Below are positions 1-11,887 of a stretch of 64,000 bases of DNA, piece after piece. How positions within the stretch are numbered: position 1 is the stretch's first letter; every line of letters starts with the position of its first letter. The translations under genes were made by a program, and so were the position numbers. This DNA comes from Geotrypetes seraphini. Taxonomy: Eukaryota > Chordata > Amphibia > Gymnophiona > Dermophiidae. Location: positions 8,804,001 to 8,868,000 of the forward strand of contig NC_047096.1 in NCBI RefSeq assembly GCF_902459505.1, given 5' to 3'. Below the pieces are notes generated by a model, which was not told the DNA's origin, did not search any database, and was given only the letters and a program-made list of their open reading frames with translations.

Positions 1-199
1 CTCAACTTTGCTGGTTGGGCTGAAAACCTTTCAGCGGCCCCTCGTTATATGGCGCCCAAAAAAATCAGCCCCGACTAGAATGGCACTTAGCATGATTTTG
101 CAAGGTGTGTGTTCCCTTAATAATTATAGTTTATTAGTTCTATTCTGCCTTATACCAAGGCCGATTACAATAAACATATATACGGTAATTAAAACACAG
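1..199. other. unassigned stretch
   Basis: AT-rich sequence with no recognised gene or repeat. The open frame that starts at position 8 runs into a LINE fragment and has no gene-like composition. Confidence 0.3.
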
Positions 200-832
200 A
201 ATACAAAGTCACATCAGTATGAGGAAAGACGAAAACGGTCAGGGCTCTTCAGCTTGGAAAAGAGACGGCTGAGGGGAGATAGGATGGAAGTCTACAAAAT
301 CATGAGTGGAGTAGAACGGGTAGAAGTGGATCGATTTTTCACTCCGTCAAAAATGACAAAGACTAGGGGGACACTCGATGAAGTTACAGGGAAATACTTT
401 TTCAACCAATTGGAGGAAATTTTTTTTTCACTCGGAAAATAGTTAAGCTCTGGAATGCGTTGCCAGGGGATATAGTAAGAGCGGACTGAGTAGCTGGTTT
501 TAAGAAAGGTTTGGACAAGTTCCTGGAGGAAAAGTCCACAGTCTGTTATTGAGAAAGACACAGGGGAAGCTACTGCTTGCCCTGGATCGGTAGCGCAGAA
601 TGTTGCTAATCTGGGGGATTCCGGAATCTTGTTACTCTTTGGGGATTCTGCATGGAATGTTGCTCCTATTTGAGGTTCCGGAATTTTGCTTACTCTGAGA
701 TAATGGAATGTTGCTGCTCCTTGGGTTTTGGCCAGGTACTAGTGACCTGGATTGGCCACCGTGAGAACGGGCTACTGGGCTTGATGGGCCATTGGTCTGA
801 TCCAGTAAGGCTCTTCTGATGTTCTTATGATT
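200..832 (+). mobile_element. CR1/L3-type LINE 3' end
   Basis: The segment encodes the degraded C-terminal tail of a LINE ORF2 (LFSLEKRRLRGD, then EVYKIMSGVERV). It ends in the typical 3' UTR with 'gtgacctggattggccacc' and 'ggtctgatccagtaaggct'. Related tails recur more than ten times in this window in both orientations. It is 5' truncated, as usual for reverse-transcribed LINE copies. Confidence 0.8.
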
Positions 833-1119
833 AATTTTGTACCACTTGCAACAAATGCCAACAAGAAGCTGATAGACCCAGATACATGCCTAAAATCCAC
901 ACTTGACAAAAAATTACTCAACATCCTTAACTTAAAATGAGCAGTTTTTATTACACTTTGCACATGGGAACAGAAAGTCCACTACCCCAAGACTCCAAAC
1001 ACGTGAAGAAATATGGATTTTTGAGACCAGCAGTACAATCAACAATCTTATCCCTAGAAACCACAAACAACTCAGTCTTTGGAATATTCAACGCTAGTTT
1101 ATTATTTCCCATCCAATGT
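833..1119. other. unassigned stretch
   Basis: No gene recognised. AT-rich sequence between two LINE fragments, containing only short shadow frames. Confidence 0.3.
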
Positions 1120-2460
1120 AATACATTACATTACATTAGTGATTTCTATTCCGCCATTACCTTGCGGTTCAAGGCGGATTACATCCAAACTAAAATAAGA
1201 ATTACATTCCAAATTTGAAGTAATAGAATAAGCGATGAGATAAAATTTAAGGTAATAATAAAAAAAAAAACAACAACGATTGGGTAGAGAGTTACCAACG
1301 GGAAGTAGAAGTCTTTAGGAGATAAGAATAGGGTGAATTATGGGGTTTTAGATAATGTTTGGTAAATAGAAGAATATTAGAGAGTACTAAGGGTATAGAG
1401 AGTGTTGGATGTTGGGTTGGGATTGGTTGTGCTGGATAGGTTTTATGTGTTTTTTTGAAGAGTATAGTTTTAATATCTTTCTTGAAGGTTTTGTAGTCTG
1501 TGGTTGAAGATAACAGAATGGTGAATTGTCTGTCCAGCTTAGCTGCTTTGGAGGCTATTAGGTTATCATAAAGTTTTTTCGTTTGATGATGGATGAGTGA
1601 ATAGTGAGTGGGATCTTCTGTGTCTGGTTGAGGAGGATTGATTTAGTCGGTTATTCCAGTAGGTTGGGCTTTCTCCGTTGAGAGCCTTGTAAAGTAAGCA
1701 GTAGAATTTGAAGTGCACTCTCGCTTCTATTGAAAGCCAGTGCGAGTCATGGTATGCCTCTGTGATACCTCCTCAAAGATTGAATGCAACCGACCTAAAC
1801 CCGCAGACAGAGTTCGTAACCGGGAAAAAACCTGAATGTCATCAGCGTATATATGATATGATATGTCGGATTCATGCAACAGCTGACACAGCAGCAATAG
1901 ATGCAAGTTAAACAGAACCACAAATAATACGGAACCAGCGGTATGTCAATCTTAAAGGTCACATATGGGACAGCGATTGCTTAAACAGACCTCTTGAGTC
2001 CTAGATGTCAATAAAGATTAAAGCCAGGCCAATATGGCTCCCACAAGGCCACAGACATGTAAACGACCCAACAGAATGGAATGATCAAATGTGACGGATA
2101 TGTCAAGAGACACCATAAGGTATTGCTCACCATGATCCATCTCCTGTCGAATACCATCTATGATCACAGCCATTAAGCGATTCTGCACAGTGAGCCTTGC
2201 GGAAACCATATTGAAACAGGTCCAATACAGAATTTCAGGTCCAAAAAGCATCCAGCTGAACATATCCCACCCACTCTACAATCTTTGCCAATACTGGCAA
2301 AGCAGAAATTGGACAGAAGTCAGAAAACACATCAAAACCAAGCTTTGGATTCTTTACTACTGGACGAACTGTAGCAATTTTTAACACTTCAGGGAAAACC
2401 CCACAATGCAAAATCAAATTCACAATTATGTTCAAAGAACGGACAACAATTCAAATCCAG
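1120..2460 (-). mobile_element. L2-like LINE fragment (reverse transcriptase)
   Basis: Read on the minus strand, 2235-2435 gives a pre-RT segment (VNLILHCGVFPEVLK, then PISALPVLAKI). 2018-2263 gives an RT piece ending DHSILLGRLHVCGLVG, and 1727-1921 contains the YADD catalytic box (YHIYADDIQVFS). The order is that of an L2/Rex-type RT. Several frame breaks and stops separate the blocks, so this is an old dead copy. The part below about 1700 looks like 3' UTR. Confidence 0.7.
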
Positions 2461-2979
2461 ATGGCATTTGTCCCCTTACGATACCGTAGGACGACAGGAT
2501 TTTAAATCTGCTTCTGATCAACCACATCAAAATTCTCCCAGCACTCAATGTTATCTAATCAAAAGGACTCATAACAATGAAATATAGGAGTGAGGTCAAC
2601 AATAGCTTGCTGTCTTAAAAAATTTTCTAGATTCATCAGGAAAAAAAGGTGAATTATTTTCCATACATATCTGCTTCTGCGTCAAAGCCAATCACTGCTC
2701 AGGCCCAAAAGGAAAGTTGACAATTAGTACTGACACAAAATAGAGCACTGAGCACTTTTGAAGAATTGATTAATTAAAATTTATGGGTCTATTGAGGAGG
2801 CCAATGCCACACAAATGTTTTTAGCCATTGAAAACACTTGGCTAACAACGGGCACTTCTGAAGACATTAGAAAAAACAAATAAAAAATGAAAGAAGAATG
2901 AAAGTACATATGATACTGGTTTGTGTTTGAAGCGAAGATTTTTAACATGGCAGTAATTTTTATTCTCACTAATATAATA
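2461..2979. other. unassigned stretch with a palindrome-related segment
   Basis: No gene seen. The part near 2700-2960 (actgagcacttt, then gaggaggccaatgcc) resembles the arms of the large palindrome at 28290-28974, so it is probably an older, diverged relative of that repeat. Confidence 0.35.
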
Positions 2980-3595
2980 ATAATAATAATAACAGTTTAT
3001 ATACCACAATACCGTTAAGTTCTATGCGGTTTACAATAGATTAAGCGAGGTACAAATTGATTGAATTTAAGAGTGGGGAAGAGGAGAGTTAATAGGACCG
3101 GAAATGCATTGTTGAGGAGAAAGAGATTAATAGGACAGAGGAATCCCCTATGGAGGAGAAAGAAGATGAGGGGTCAGTTGTCCAGATACTTTAGGAACAG
3201 TTGAGTTTTTAGACGTTTTCTGAATTCCTCATAAGTAGTGGGCGAAAGCAGTTGATCTAGGTCTTTACCCCACAATGCTGCTTGATGTGAAAGAAGGTGT
3301 TCATGGTGTCACTATTGTAAATCACTATTGTATCACTATTGTAAATCACTATTGTATCACTATTGTAAATCACTATTGTAAATCACTATTGTTAATAGGA
3401 CCAGAAATGCGTTGTTGAGGAGAAAGAGATTAATAGGACAGAGGAATCACTATGGAGGAGAAAGAAGATGAGTGGGTCAGTTGTCTAGATACTTTAGGAA
3501 CAGTTGAGTTTTTTTTACATTTTCTGAATTCCTCATAAGTATGTGGTGGCCATTTTTTGCACTAATTTCACAGTAGGGTGAAGGCTCTACTGCAA
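2980..3595. repeat. duplicated LINE/SINE tail with short tandem repeats
   Basis: A segment at about 3088-3235 is repeated at about 3391-3540 with few changes, a period near 303 bp. The spacer end (about 3312-3390) holds several copies of the short unit cactattgtaaat. An ATA/ATT microsatellite lies at 2972-2992. The base sequence looks like a retroelement 3' tail (tttatataccacaat and gcggtttacaata). Confidence 0.7.
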
Positions 3596-3597
3596 AC

Positions 3598-4170
3598 ATA
3601 AGAACAGCCGTACTGGGTCAGATCAATGGTCCATCTATCCTACTATCCTACATAGTAACATAGCAGATGATGGCAGATAAAGACCCGAATGGTCCATCCA
3701 GTCTGCCCAATCTGATTCAATTTAAATTTTTTTATTTTTTTTTTCTTAGCTATTTCTGGGCAAGAATCCAAAGCTCTACCCGGTACTGTGCTTGGGTTCC
3801 AACTGCCGAAATCTCCGTTAAAACCTACTCTAGCCCATCTACACCCTCCCAGCCACTGAAGCCCTCCCCAGCCCATCCCCCACCAAACGGCCATACACGG
3901 ACACAGACCGTGCAAGTCTGCCCAGTACTGGCCTTAGTTCAATATTTAATATTATTTTCTGCTTCTAGATCCTCTGTGCTCATCCCACGCTTCTTTGAAC
4001 TCGGTCACCGTTTTCCTCTCCACCACCTCTCTTCGGGAGCGCATTCCAGGCATCCACCACCCTCTCCGTAAAGTAGAATTAACCCAGGTCATAGTACTTG
4101 GCAAAAACCCAAATAGTAGCGACATTCCATTATCCCAAAGTATCAAGATTCCATCGTCAAAGAATAGCAA
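3598..4170 (-). mobile_element. CR1/L3-type LINE 3' fragments
   Basis: Two adjacent reverse-complement L3 tails. The first has 'actgggtcagatcaatggtc' at 3614-3633. The second, from about 3650, has 'gatggcagataaagacc' and 'aatggtccatccagtctgcc'. No coding capacity remains. Confidence 0.7.
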
Positions 4171-4693
4171 GAATACCAAATACTATCCATACCACCACCC
4201 CATCCCAACCCAACTTCATAATTCTCCACCCCCATCCATCCCAACAACCCCACCCCCTTTTCCAACCCAATTTCCCCCCAACCCCCCTTATATCTCCACC
4301 CAAAATTATATCCCACACCTTGATCATAGACAAACATATTGTCCAGAGCCATCCCTATGCCCCATCTCCTCCCCAAGCCCGACCTTCAAAAGAATACTAA
4401 TTGACATCATAAAATCAAAAATAAGCTTTATTTCTAAACAAAATCTTTGGTCAGTTTTACTTACCAGCAACAGAAGGCTGAAACCTGAAGCTAGGACTGG
4501 AGAGAGAAACATACCAGTGTGACAGTCTCTTGTCGTCTTTACTTCCCCATTTCGAACTGCTTTGCATCACAAGACAGTCCTGCATTACTAACAGTACTTC
4601 CACTCCTAGTTCTAAAAAAAACCAACAACCCCAAACCAAATACTATATATCTCTATACATTTGTATGTGTTCATGTATGTGTATATTTATTAA
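4171..4693. other. C-rich low-complexity and unassigned stretch
   Basis: Positions 4190-4390 are strongly C/A biased with long runs of pyrimidine and proline-like codons. I see no gene. The rest is unassigned and ends in a TTAA at 4690-4693, the target site of the next element. Confidence 0.3.
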
Positions 4694-5034
4694 CCCTTTC
4701 AGGACCATAAGGATCGTAGGCCAATTTTTGTGGTTTTGACGACATTTTTATGGTAAAAAGGGCTTGCAGATGCCAAAAAATTGATTTTTTTTGTGAAATA
4801 TCATTATTTTAAAAAAAAAAAATCAAACTTCTGGCTTATGGACAGTGTGGCAAGTGAATCTTCTCGTCAATCTGGCAACGACGCTAATGAATGAATGTCG
4901 GAACCAGTTTGTTTACATAAAGGCAGTATCCTATGGAATCCGTACATATCAAATTTAGAACTGTAGACTATCCCAATCAAAATTTATAGGATTTTAAAGT
5001 TATGGGACAAATATGTCCCTTGGTCCTGAAAGGG
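4694..5034 (+). mobile_element. piggyBac-type MITE, copy 1
   Basis: 341 bp element bounded by TTAA on both sides (4690-4693 and 5035-5038). Its terminal inverted repeats begin CCCTTTCAGGACCA and end TGGTCCTGAAAGGG. TTAA duplication and CCC/GGG termini are diagnostic of piggyBac. It has no transposase. An almost identical copy lies in the opposite orientation at 45603-45944. Confidence 0.9.
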
Positions 5035-5087
5035 TTAAAAAAAACAAAAGACTGCAGGAAAATGTACAGGAATTTGTAAAATAACAA

Positions 5088-5372
5088 ATACATAAGAATT
5101 ACTGCTGCTGGGTCAGACCAGTGGTCCATCGTGCCCAGCAATCCACTCCCACCGCGGCCCTTAGGTTAAATACCAGTGCCCTCACTGAGACCAGCCTTAC
5201 CTGTGTACGTTCTGGTTCAGCAGGAACTTGTCTAACTTTGTCTTGAATCCCTGGAGGGTGTTTTCCCCTATAACAGCCTCCGGAAGAGCGTTACAGTTTT
5301 CTACCACTCTCTGGGTGAAGAACTTCCTTACGTTTGTATGGAATCTATCCCCTTTTAACTTTAGAGAGAGCA
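5088..5372 (-). mobile_element. CR1/L3-type LINE 3' end
   Basis: Reverse-complement L3 tail: 'gctgctgggtcagaccagtg' near 5104, then the complement of the ORF2 tail (cttgtctaactttgtcttga). It is closely related to the copies at 22265-22650 and 31140-31550. Confidence 0.85.
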
Positions 5373-5770
5373 ACATTGAAAAAATACGATCACATTACCA
5401 CTTCTTACCAAGACTCACACTGGCTCCCAATACAAGCACGCATACAATATAAATTCTATTGCCCCCTTTCCAGAGCCCTAAATGGATCTGGTCCTAGCTA
5501 CCTAAACAAACACCTGATCAGAAATAACACTTCAAGACCAAGGAGAACCCAGGCTCTCTTCACCCATCCCCCAGCAAAAGGCATAGAAAGCAAAAAACTA
5601 TATGACGAACTACTAGCCACCAGAGCAGCGAAAATAGATGGCCATCTCTCCAAGTTACTGACCAAGACGACCAACTACAAAACATTCAGGAAAGAACTGA
5701 AACGAGCTAATCAAAAACCTTATAAACCCTCCCCCAGTTCCCATCGCTCATGCTAGCCTTCAATTCATGT
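5373..5770 (+). mobile_element. L2-like LINE ORF C-terminus
   Basis: The frame at 5334-5756 encodes HWLPIQARIQYKFYCPLSRA and later FRKELKRANQKPYKPSP, the usual LINE ORF2 tail after the RT (HWLPI.ARI box). It is truncated at both ends and abuts an oppositely oriented L3 fragment. Confidence 0.7.
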
Positions 5771-5784
5771 AAGCTCACTCTATC

Positions 5785-6225
5785 TATCAAGTCTGTAAGC
5801 TCCCTGGGAATGCCCAGGCCAACTCTCTTTGTAAACCTGTGTCTGTCATAGGGGGAAACATCCTCAGTTCTAAACCCATGTTATGACTTTCGGCTCTGAC
5901 TTTTCTCAGTAGATAGAACATGTCTTCTTTGCTGTTGGTGATGAGCGTTGTATCATCAGCATAGCGCAGATTGTTTATATTCCGGCCACCACATTTGAAA
6001 CCGACCCTCTCTTCTTCCAAATTTGCTTTTCTGAAGATGGTTTCACCGTACAAGTTGAACAGGTAAGGTGACAAGAAGCATCCTTGCCTGACGCCATGTG
6101 TTATTGGAAACCAATCAATGTTGCCGTGTTCCGTTCCCACTGCAGCTTCTCATTTTTCATATAGGCTCTTTATCAGCTGAGTTACGTGTTTAGGTATTCC
6201 CATATGTATTGGAGTTCTCTATAGT
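5785..6225 (-). mobile_element. RTE (BovB-like) LINE fragment, first block
   Basis: The minus-strand frame at 5787-6140 reads GVRQGCFLSPYLFNLYGE, then GRNINNLRYADDTTLI, the RT finger and YADD motifs of an RTE/BovB-like element. The same element continues at 6490-6545, 6921-6976 and 7290-7540, separated by MITE insertions. Confidence 0.8.
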
Positions 6226-6226
6226 T

Positions 6227-6490
6227 TATCGCTGGGGTGTCAAAGTCTCTCCTCGAGGGCTGCAATCCAGTCAAGTTTTCAGGATTTCCCCAATGAATAT
6301 GCATTACATTGGGCCAGGGATCTCAAAGTCCCTCCTTGAGGGCCGCAATCCAGTCAGGTTTTCAGGATTTCCCCAATGAATATGCATTGAAAGCAGTGCA
6401 TGCACATAGATCTCATGCATATTCATTGGGGAAATCCTCAAAACCCGACTGGATTGCGACCCTCGAGGAGGGACTTTGACACGCTTGGTT
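6227..6490. mobile_element. palindromic hAT-like MITE (CAGGGG..CTTTGA family), nested pair
   Basis: A partial copy (6231-6309) is interrupted by or joined to a fuller copy (6314-6486). The family has inverted arms 'tcaaagtccctccttgaggg' and 'ccctcgaggagggactttga' around 'atgaatatgcat'. The insertion splits the RTE fragment. Further copies are at 12945, 32581, 17963, 38788 and 46418. Confidence 0.75.
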
Positions 6491-6545
6491 TATTGTGATC
6501 CACAGTCAAAAGCTTTGCTGTAGTTGATGAAGCAAAGGTAAAGGG

Positions 6546-6920
6546 CAGTGGATTTCAAACTGCGTGCTGTGGCACTCTAGTGAACCTCCTGAGATTTGAG
6601 GTGTGCCGCAAGACACTGGGGAGGAGGAGAGGCGCTGGTGCTGGCTGACTGCCCACAGGACATGTCTATCGCGGTAAGAGGCACGTCCTGTAGGCAATCA
6701 ACCAGAACCAGCACCTCTCCTTCTCCCTGTGCGTCTTCCCTGTCGCCCACCCCCCTCTCTGGCAGTTCTGAGCCCATCTGGAGGGCCTTTGCGTATGCGT
6801 CATGATGATGCCACCCATGCACATGACATCATCACATCAACATCGGCGCACTTCCGGATGCCTCAAGCCATGGCCACTATGTTTACTGTGCCACGGCTCT
6901 ACGAAGTTTGCGGGACACTG
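6546..6920. mobile_element. hAT-like MITE, CAGTG termini
   Basis: Begins CAGTGGATTTCAAACTGC and ends GTTTGCGGGACACTG. It shares its interior ('gcacgtcctgtaggcaatca') with copies at 17112-17420 and 50244-50562. No transposase. It sits inside the RTE fragment. The 8 bp flanks (gtaaaggg and atatggga) only loosely match, so it is an older copy. Confidence 0.75.
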
Positions 6921-6977
6921 ATATGGGAGTTTTGGTATTCTTTGCTCTTCTCCAATATCCATATAACATTGGCAATA

Positions 6978-7288
6978 CAGTGTGCCCCCGTGAAGTTGCA
7001 GTTCGTGAATCGCGGACCCGGTCGTTCGTGGTCTGTTCCGACCGCCTCTTCCTGTAGTAAAGTCGGGCTACACCAATCAGGAGCTGCGTGTCAAAGCAGC
7101 TCCTGATTGGTGTAGCCCGACTTTACTACAGGAAGAGGCGGTCGGAGCAGACCGCGAGTGATTTCCTTCACCCGTCGGCGCTCCAGCTGCCCTCTCCTGC
7201 CTCCCCTGCCTAAAAAACGCATTCGCGGTTTTCCAAAATTCGCGGGGGGTCCTAGAACGGAACCCCCGCGAATTTCAGGGGTGTACTG
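6978..7288. mobile_element. palindromic TA-flanked MITE (Tc/mariner type)
   Basis: TA dinucleotides flank termini CAGTGTGCCCCC and GGGGTGTACTG. The interior (about 7038-7156) is a long near-perfect inverted repeat around 'agctgcgtgtcaaagcagct'. It is a third insertion into the same RTE fragment. The family assignment is tentative. Confidence 0.65.
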
Positions 7289-7289
7289 T

Positions 7290-7540
7290 AATGTCTCTTA
7301 TTCCTCAACCTTTTCTGACACCAGCCTGAACTTCGGGTAATTATTGCTCAACGTATGATTGGAGCCTTCGTTGTATTATTTTCAGCAATATTTTGCTGGC
7401 ATGTTGAATTAATGCAATCGATCTGTAGTTGTGCCTTGGAGATAGTGCCTGAAAATCTCTTTCCTGTATATGGTCTCAGGCTGACTCTGAAGTCCTCACA
7501 TGCAATGGGGTAAAACCTGGATTGGATCAACCCTACCTCA
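7290..7540 (-). mobile_element. RTE (BovB-like) LINE fragment, last block
   Basis: Continuation of the RTE element at 5785-6225 after the intervening MITEs. The minus strand of 7348-7530 resembles the upstream part of an RTE RT. Four blocks and three inserted MITEs give a clear order of events: RTE first, MITEs later. Confidence 0.55.
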
Positions 7541-7616
7541 AACAGCCAAACAAAAGTCTCAGTTTCAACAAAGTGATTATTTTTTCCTGAAAGTTTATTG
7601 AGTTTTTGAAAAATAC

Positions 7617-8045
7617 AAGAGAGTATAAAACTTTTTTTTTTTTTAAATAAATTCTTTATTCATTTTAAAATCAAATACATAGTGCAAACAGTCATATAAC
7701 ATACTGCACTCTAATCCAAGAATTAATATACAGCTATTAAAACCCTCCCCCCACCCTAACCTATTCCCCCCCTCCGCCTGGATGTGTATAACGATCTTTC
7801 ATGAATCAAAGGGAAATAATATTTATAATTCATAACTTAGAATATTTTGTTAACAGGCCCCAGATTTCCTTAAATTTGTTATGATGTCCCTTCTGTAGCG
7901 AATTAATATTTTCAAACTTATAAATCTGACATTAGAATTTCCACCAGAAACTATAGTTCAAGTTATCCCAACTCTTCCAAGACAGTATAAAACTTAATTA
8001 AGGTTTATTTTAAAATTTGGGATTACTTGATTCCTTCAAAATGTT
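7617..8045 (-). mobile_element. probable L1-type LINE 3' end
   Basis: A poly-T run at 7631-7643 followed by 'aaataaattctttattcatt' and a C-rich stretch (7745-7780) looks like the reverse complement of an A-tailed LINE 3' UTR with an AATAAA signal. Similar tails are at 10781-11215 (plus) and 55851-56085 (minus). Confidence 0.5.
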
Positions 8046-8046
8046 A

Positions 8047-10780
8047 TAAATTGCAGAACGGATAGAACAGGGCAGAAAGGGGGAGGCATTGCCCTATATG
8101 TTCAGGAAGGAGTAGAATCTGTTAGAGAGGTAAAGACAGAGGGAAAAGAGAAGCTGGAGTCCCTCTGGATCAAGATTTCTAGATGCAACGGTGCAGACAC
8201 AAAAATTGGCCTTTACTATCGCCCCCCAGGACAGACAGAGGAGACAGACTCAGAAATGATAGAGGAAATCAAACAAGGATGTAAGACAGGCAATGTAATG
8301 ATCATGGGAGACTTCAACTTCCCGGGGATCAACTGGAACCTGGGAACCTCAAACTGTGGCAAAGACACGAAGTTCCTGGAAATGATAGGGGACTGCTTCC
8401 TAGAACAAATGGTGGGAGAGCTGACGAGAGGAGACGCCACCTTGGACTTGGTCCTAAATGGCATTACTGGTCAGACCAAAGAAGTATAAGTCACGGTCCC
8501 GCTTGGGATGAGTGATCACAACATGATCAACTTAAACTTGACATCGGGAAGGGGAAACGTACCAAAACCTTAACCACGACCTTCAACTTCAAAAAGCATG
8601 AGAGCCATGGTAAAAAAACGGCTCAAGAAAAGGATGGATAAAATCAGAACGGTAGATCAGGCATGGTCCCTACTAAATACTATCACGGAAGCACAAAATC
8701 TCTACATTCCACAGATAACCAAAGGACAGAAAAATAATGGCAAAGGAGAACCGGCATGGCTTACTAGAGAGGTGAAAGAAGCCATAAAAAAAAAAGAAGG
8801 ACTCCTTTAAAGAATGGAAACGCACGAAAACAACCGAAGCTCGGAACAAACACAAGGATGATCAGAAGAAATGTCACAAGGCGATGAGGGATGCCAAGAA
8901 GGACTATGAGGAGAAAATAGCGCAAGAGGCCAAAAACTTAAAGCCCTTCTTTAGATACGTAAAAGGAAAAAACCCCGCAAAAGAGGCGGAGGGACCACTG
9001 GATGACCAGGGAAGAAAAGGGTACATCAAGGAAGACAAACAAATTGCAGACAAACTAAATTCCTTCTTTGCGTCTGTCTTTACGAAGGAGGACACCGCAA
9101 CAATACCAGAAGTAGTGAAAGTGTTCGAAGGAATAATAGAGGACAGCCTCACCACAGCAGAAGTGGACTTGGACCAGATATACTACCAGATCGACAAACT
9201 TAAAAGTGACAAATCCCCTGGACCTGTTGAAATTCATCCGAGAGTCTTAAAAGAACTGAAGGTTGAAATCGGAGAGCTATTGCAAACACTTGCCAACCTG
9301 TCAATTAGATCAGGTCAGATACCGGACGATTGGACGATAGTGAACGTCATGCCAATTTTCAAAAAAGGAGAACCGGACAACTACAGATCTGTGAGTCTTA
9401 CATCTGTCCCTGGAAAGATGGTTGAAACACTGATTAAAGATAGCATAGTCCGGCACTTGGATACACACGATCTGATGGGAGCCAGTCAACATGGCTTCAG
9501 GAAAGGGAAATCATGTTTGACAAATTTACTTCAATTTTTTGAGACCGTGAACAAACAAATTGATAGTGGAGAACTGGTGGACATAATATACTGGGACTTC
9601 CAGAAAGCGTTCGACAAGGTTCCATATGAAAGACTTCTCAGGAAACTACAAAGCCATGGAATAGAGAGAGATATACTAAGATGGATAGGCAAATGGCTGG
9701 AGAACAGAAAGCAGAGAGTGGGCATAAATGGGAAGTTCTCAGACTGGGAGAAAGTGACTAGCGGTGTACCACAGGGCTCGGTACTTGGGCCCATCTTATT
9801 TAATGTTTTCATCAATGACCTAGAAGAAGGAACATCCAGTGGGATCATCAAGTTAGCAGATGACACAAAGCTATGCCGGGCAATCAGATCGCAGAAGGAT
9901 AGCGAGGTACTCCAGAGTGACTTGTGTCAGTTGGAGAAATGGGCGGAGAAATGGCAGATGAAGTTTAATGTGGAAAAGTGCAAAGTAATGAGTTTAGGCA
10001 GTAAGAACAAGGAACAAGAGTATATAGAATGTCAGGTGCAACTCTGGGTAAGAGCGACCAAGAAAAGGACCTGGGTGTACTGATAGATAGGACCCTGAAA
10101 CCGTCGGCACAATGCGTGGCGGTGGCAAAGAAAGCAAATAGAATGTTAGGCATGATAAAGAAAGGAATCACGAGTAGATCAGAGAAAGTTATAATGCCGC
10201 TTTATAGGGCAATGGTCAGACTACACTTGGAATACTGTGTCCAACATTGGTCTCCCAACCTAAAGAAAGATATAAAACTGCTGGAGAGGGTGCAGAGATG
10301 AGCAACGAAGCTAATAAAAGGTATGGAGAATTTGGAATACGAGGAATGACTTAAGAGACTGGGATTGTTCTCCCTTGAGAAAAGGAGACTGTGAGGGGAT
10401 ATGATTGAGACTTTCAAAATACTGAAAGGAATCGACAAAATAGAGCAGGAAAAAAAAATTATTCACAATGTCCAATGTGACACGGACAATAGGACATAGA
10501 CTGAAGCTAAAGGGGGACAAGTCCAGGACAAATACCAGGAAGTTCTGCTTCACGCAACGAGTGGTGAACACTTGGAATGCTCTCCCAGAGAAGGTTATTG
10601 CGGAATCCACCGTTCTAGGATTTAAAGCAAACTAGATGCGCATCTCCTTACGAGAGGCATAGAGGGATATAGGTGACTAAAATTACGCCAGGTGTACACC
10701 TGACTGGACCTCCGCGTGTGCGGATCGTCGGACTCAATGGACCGTAGATCTGATCCGGAGATGGCAATTCTTATGTTCTA
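8047..10780 (+). mobile_element. CR1/L3-clade LINE, 5' truncated
   Basis: The longest LINE copy here. An APE endonuclease part comes first (8216-8489), with GLYYRPPG and the GDFNFPGINW box. It is followed by a linker and the RT at 8884-10083 (399 codons). RT motifs in order are: RSVSLTSVPGKMVE, HGFRKGKSCLTNL, WDFQKAFDKVPYERLL, GVPQGSVLGPILFNVFINDL and the catalytic LADDTKL (the usual F/YADD). The reading frame breaks between endonuclease and RT and again near 10020, after which 10029-10301 continues the tail (KSDQEKDLGVLIDRTLKP). The first part of the endonuclease is missing. The 3' UTR ends near 10780 with 'ggcaattcttatgttct'. It probably cannot move by itself. Confidence 0.9.
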
Positions 10781-11215
10781 AAATTTGGGACCCTTATATT
10801 CAAAATCTTTCATCTATAGCACGAAGTATGATTATTAATGTTTTATATTGAAGCTTTGGAAACATTCATTGCATCCCAATACCTGGTATTTTGTGTCACC
10901 TTCCATTCAGGGAGGGGAGGGAACTGGGGGGTGTATGAGTAGGATGGAATTGGTTATATGGATATGTATTACAATGTAATAAATTGAATATAAAAATAAA
11001 AAGAAGGGGGAAGGGGAATGGGGGAAGGGAATAGGGGGGTTGAAATAGGTCATATGGAAATATATTTTGGAGGAATGATAGAAATATGTATGAAAATATC
11101 ATAATTGTGAATTTAATCATAATGCATATCTATTTGTATTATATTATTGTATATTTACTTGTTTCCTTTAATAAAATGTTATAAACCTAAGATATTATAT
11201 TAAAACGCCATAAAA
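10781..11215 (+). mobile_element. probable L1-type LINE 3' UTR
   Basis: AT- and G-rich sequence with repeated 'gaaggggaatgggggaagg' type runs and 'taataaaatgttataaacc' near the end. This fits a LINE 3' UTR. No coding sequence remains. Confidence 0.45.
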
Positions 11216-11449
11216 GCTGTAAAATTACAACCATGTTTTGTTAAGAAAAGAATCTTTTCTACAATTCATGATAAGAAAGGCGGTGTCTTGTTTCTTCAGT
11301 TTTAAATGTGCTCCTGAAAAGGAAAAATAATTCATAGAATTAGAAAATGTAACAGATGATAAACCCATCTAGGACAGTTCTCAGGTCTCCTATCTTCCAA
11401 TTTATTATAGCACTGAAAGATGCTTCTAGAAGTGGCCTATCTAGGGTTA

Positions 11450-11704
11450 CCATATGTCCGGATTTCTCCGGACATGTCCTCCTTTTGAGGACACGTCCGG
11501 AGGTCCGGGCAGCTTTTTGAAACCTGGCACTTTGTCCGGGTTTTGAAAAGCTTCCCCCGAAATTGTGTTGGGCAAGAGGGCATCTGGGCATGCGTGGATG
11601 CCCTCTTGCCCGACCAGAGCAAGCAGTGGGGGCGGGGCTAGGGCGGGCCTGGGGGTGGCAGGTCTAGGGGTCCGGATTTTCCAAATGTAAAATCTAGCAA
11701 CCCT
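11450..11704. mobile_element. hAT-like MITE (AGGGTTACCA termini)
   Basis: Starts AGGGTTACCATATGTCCGG and ends ATCTAGCAACCCT, with internal complementary blocks such as 'gggcaagagggcatc' against 'gatgccctcttgccc'. Diverged starts of related elements occur near 15318 and 30655. Confidence 0.6.
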
Positions 11705-11887
11705 ATTCCTAATTCAACAAAAATGGCCTAAAGTGAATAACACGCAACAGCCTTCTGCATTAGTTTTGCCATTTGAGTTCTGTAAGTATGGTTGCCGCAG
11801 GGGCTGCGGGCTGCATGGAGATACCCCTAGCAGGGGGCAAAGCAACCCCAAAACTGGCGCGTTTCTCAATATGGAGCCAAGCCCTAC

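Noticed and set aside
8884-10083. A 399-codon ORF as a possible host gene
   Set aside because: It is a LINE reverse transcriptase with all usual motifs and lies in a CR1/L3 copy.
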